From Desulfobacterales bacterium (GTDB lineage: Bacteria; Desulfobacterota; Desulfobacteria; Desulfobacterales; UBA2174_A), in the NCBI GenBank assembly GCA_025454075.1, contig JALOPD010000050.1:1-22532 (forward strand): a DNA stretch of 22,532 nucleotides. The letters run 5' to 3'. Shown here one piece after another: positions 21,376-22,532 of this stretch (positions within the stretch are counted from its first letter, which is position 1; each line of letters begins with the position of its first letter). The notes below the pieces were generated by a model. It worked only from the letters and a program-made list of their open reading frames with translations. It searched no databases and was not told the origin of the DNA. Position numbers and translations under genes: made by a program.

Positions 21376-21903
21376 ATGGAAGACAGGAGATTGCTGAGGC
21401 TGTGGTACGTCCTGCACACCCGGAGCCGGCACGAGAGTGTCGTCACCGCAGGGTTGTCGAAAAAATCCATGGAGGTGTTCCTGCCCCGGGTCAAGGTGCG
21501 CAGCTCCCGCAAGGACCGCAGGGCCATGATCCACATCCCCCTGTTCCCGGGCTACGTGTTCATAAAGACCGACCTCCATCCGCACACCCACCTCGACATC
21601 GTAAAAACCGCGGGGGTGGTGCGGCTGATCGGGAGCAAACAAGGCCCGGTGCCCGTGGCCGATGAGACCGTCGAATCCTTGAAAATCATGGTGGCCGCGG
21701 AGAGCTCGATCACCACCGGGCACCGCCTGCAACAGGGCGAGCGGGTGCTGGTGGTCAACGGCCCGTTTGCCGGGGTGGCGGGGACCTTTGTCCGCTACCG
21801 CGGCCAGGGCCGCGTGGTCGTCAACATCGAGGCCCTGGGACAGTTCGCCGGCGTGGATGTCCAGGAGGAGGACATCGAGATCCTGCCGCCCATCCTTGCA
21901 TAA
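21376..21903 (+). CDS. NusG-family transcription elongation/antitermination protein (NusG paralog, UpxY/RfaH-like)
   Basis: 175 residues from the ATG at 21376, with AAGGGG just upstream. The N-terminal NGN domain (about 8-105) starts LWYVLHTRSRHESVV and contains FLPRVKVRSSRKDRRAMIHIPLFPGYVFIKTD, the RNA-polymerase-binding part of NusG proteins. A linker leads to a KOW domain (about 118-172) with GERVLVVNGPFAGVAGTFVRY. General nusG sits with secE and rplK; its absence here and the sequence style (MEVFLPR, RKDRRAM) point to a specialised paralog of the kind that lets RNA polymerase read through long polysaccharide or other operons. No polysaccharide cluster follows in the window, so its target is not visible. 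It lies after lptD, with an IHF-type gene next. Confidence 0.85.
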   Translation: MEDRRLLRLWYVLHTRSRHESVVTAGLSKKSMEVFLPRVKVRSSRKDRRAMIHIPLFPGYVFIKTDLHPHTHLDIVKTAGVVRLIGSKQGPVPVADETVESLKIMVAAESSITTGHRLQQGERVLVVNGPFAGVAGTFVRYRGQGRVVVNIEALGQFAGVDVQEEDIEILPPILA

Positions 21904-21907
21904 CTGC

Positions 21908-21937
21908 TTGACATCTTATCAACTTTCAGAATATAAA
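21908..21937 (+). promoter_or_regulatory. Strong sigma70-type promoter of the HU/IHF-family gene
   Basis: TTGACA (21908-21913), 18-nt spacer, TATAAA (21932-21937), starting 5 nt after the NusG-paralog stop. The leader to the ATG at 21984 is about 40 nt and AT-rich. Confidence 0.75.
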
Positions 21938-21983
21938 CAAAAAATAAGCATCTGAGGCCCAGGCCGCATTTCAAGGAGGATGT

Positions 21984-22268
21984 ATGAACAAACTGGAGTT
22001 GATCTCCGCATTGAAGACCGAAGCGAATATTTCCAAGGCGGAAGCCGCCCGAGTGGTCCAGATCTTTTTCGATCAAATGGCGGAGGCCATGGCACGCGGA
22101 GAGCGGGTGGAAATACGCGGCTTGTGCAGCTTTTTCGTCAAGGAATACAAGAGCTACACCGGCAGGAACCCAAAAACCGGCGACAAGGTGACCATCAAAC
22201 CCAAGAAGCTTCCGTTCTTCAAATCCGGGAAAGAACTCAAGGAACGCGTAGACTCGAGGACCCCGTAG
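21984..22268 (+). CDS. HU/IHF-family DNA-bending protein
   Basis: 94 residues. Small dimeric nucleoid protein that bends DNA. It has the N-terminal helical dimerisation part (MNKLELISALKTEANISKAEAARVVQIFFDQM), then the beta region with GERVEIRGLCSFFVKEYKSY, the DNA-intercalating arm with the RNP motif (G60-RNPKTGDKV) and the C-terminal helix KKLPFFKSGKELKERV. The RGLCSFFVKEY wording and length are closer to IHF-beta-type members than to plain HU, but that assignment is not certain. AAGGAGG eight bases before the ATG gives an excellent start, and the gene has its own strong promoter, as expected for an abundant protein. The next gene, holB, follows by 12 nt. Confidence 0.94.
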   Translation: MNKLELISALKTEANISKAEAARVVQIFFDQMAEAMARGERVEIRGLCSFFVKEYKSYTGRNPKTGDKVTIKPKKLPFFKSGKELKERVDSRTP

Positions 22269-22280
22269 ATTATTAGATTC

Positions 22281-22532
22281 GTGCCAGGGTTCGACTCGAT
22301 CATCGACCAAGAGCGCCCCATCCGGACACTTGCCTCCTTTCTGACCCACGGGACCATCCCCCACGCCCTTCTTTTCACCGGGATCGAAGGCGTCGGCAAA
22401 CGCACAGCGGCCATCGCCTTTGCCATGGCCTGCAACTGCATGGGCGGCCCGCGGGAGAACGGGACGGCCGCGGCCGGGCGGCCGCCGGCCACCGCCCGGG
22501 CCTGCGGCGAGTGCCCCGCCTGCCGCAAGATA
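22281..22532 (+). CDS. holB: DNA polymerase III delta' subunit (5' end only)
   Basis: A frame open from a GTG at 22281 to the window edge, 84 codons of a protein usually about 300-380 residues. It is a clamp-loader subunit that helps place the beta clamp on DNA. The N-terminus reads VPGFDSIIDQERPIRTLASF, with HALLFTG, the P-loop-like IEGVGKRTAAIAFA and a zinc-binding start CGECPACRK (four-Cys module with the earlier CNC pair). This is the order of delta' AAA+ proteins. The GTG has no clear ribosome-binding site; translation may follow from the preceding gene 12 nt away. tmk and holB are often neighbours in bacteria, but here they are on opposite strands 4.4 kb apart. Confidence 0.85.
   Translation, partial: MPGFDSIIDQERPIRTLASFLTHGTIPHALLFTGIEGVGKRTAAIAFAMACNCMGGPRENGTAAAGRPPATARACGECPACRKI

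Overview
The window looks like a chromosomal, core-genome stretch of a GC-rich Gram-negative anaerobe. A Desulfobacterota (former deltaproteobacterial) lineage is my best guess. The evidence is an LptD outer-membrane assembly protein with a deltaproteobacterial-style two-cysteine layout, RNase J, a 2x[4Fe-4S] ferredoxin, an HD-GYP response regulator and a cysteine synthase fused to a CysRS-like domain. The lineage is inferred from gene content and style, not from a marker search. I see no transposase, phage gene or CRISPR array.

Layout, left to right. 1-3000 (minus strand) is a cell-wall block: the start of mreB, a beta-lactamase-fold serine hydrolase and an LD-carboxypeptidase. 2992-3161 (plus) is a tRNA-Pro(GGG) with its own promoter and terminator. 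3438-5087 (minus) is a REC-GAF-HD-GYP regulator. 5088-5571 is a repeat-rich gap. 5572-7678 (plus) is a GT4 glycosyltransferase overlapping a class I methyltransferase. 7684-12962 (minus) holds a small methyltransferase coupled to ftsK, then RNase J overlapping plsC. 13044-13690 (minus) holds a 110-aa protein of unknown function and a ferredoxin with its own promoter and terminator.

13865-18647 (minus) is one probable operon: surE, tmk, a cysteine synthase fused to a CysRS-like domain, and a 334-aa protein of unknown function joined to it by an ATGA overlap. From 18887 on the plus strand come lptD, a NusG paralog, an HU/IHF-family protein with a strong promoter, and the start of holB, cut by the window edge.

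Two things stand out. (1) The CysK-CysRS fusion: its C-terminal half has the CysRS fold signatures but has lost HIGH, the KMSKS loop and one zinc ligand, so it is probably not a tRNA ligase. (2) Short-period repeats sit at gene boundaries. Four loci carry arrays of 7-bp units, a different heptamer at each locus, three of them in an inverted arrangement. Two further loci, 15 kb apart, carry the same 9-bp repeat. Some of these overlap the ends of genes and supply the C-terminal codons of tmk and lptD.
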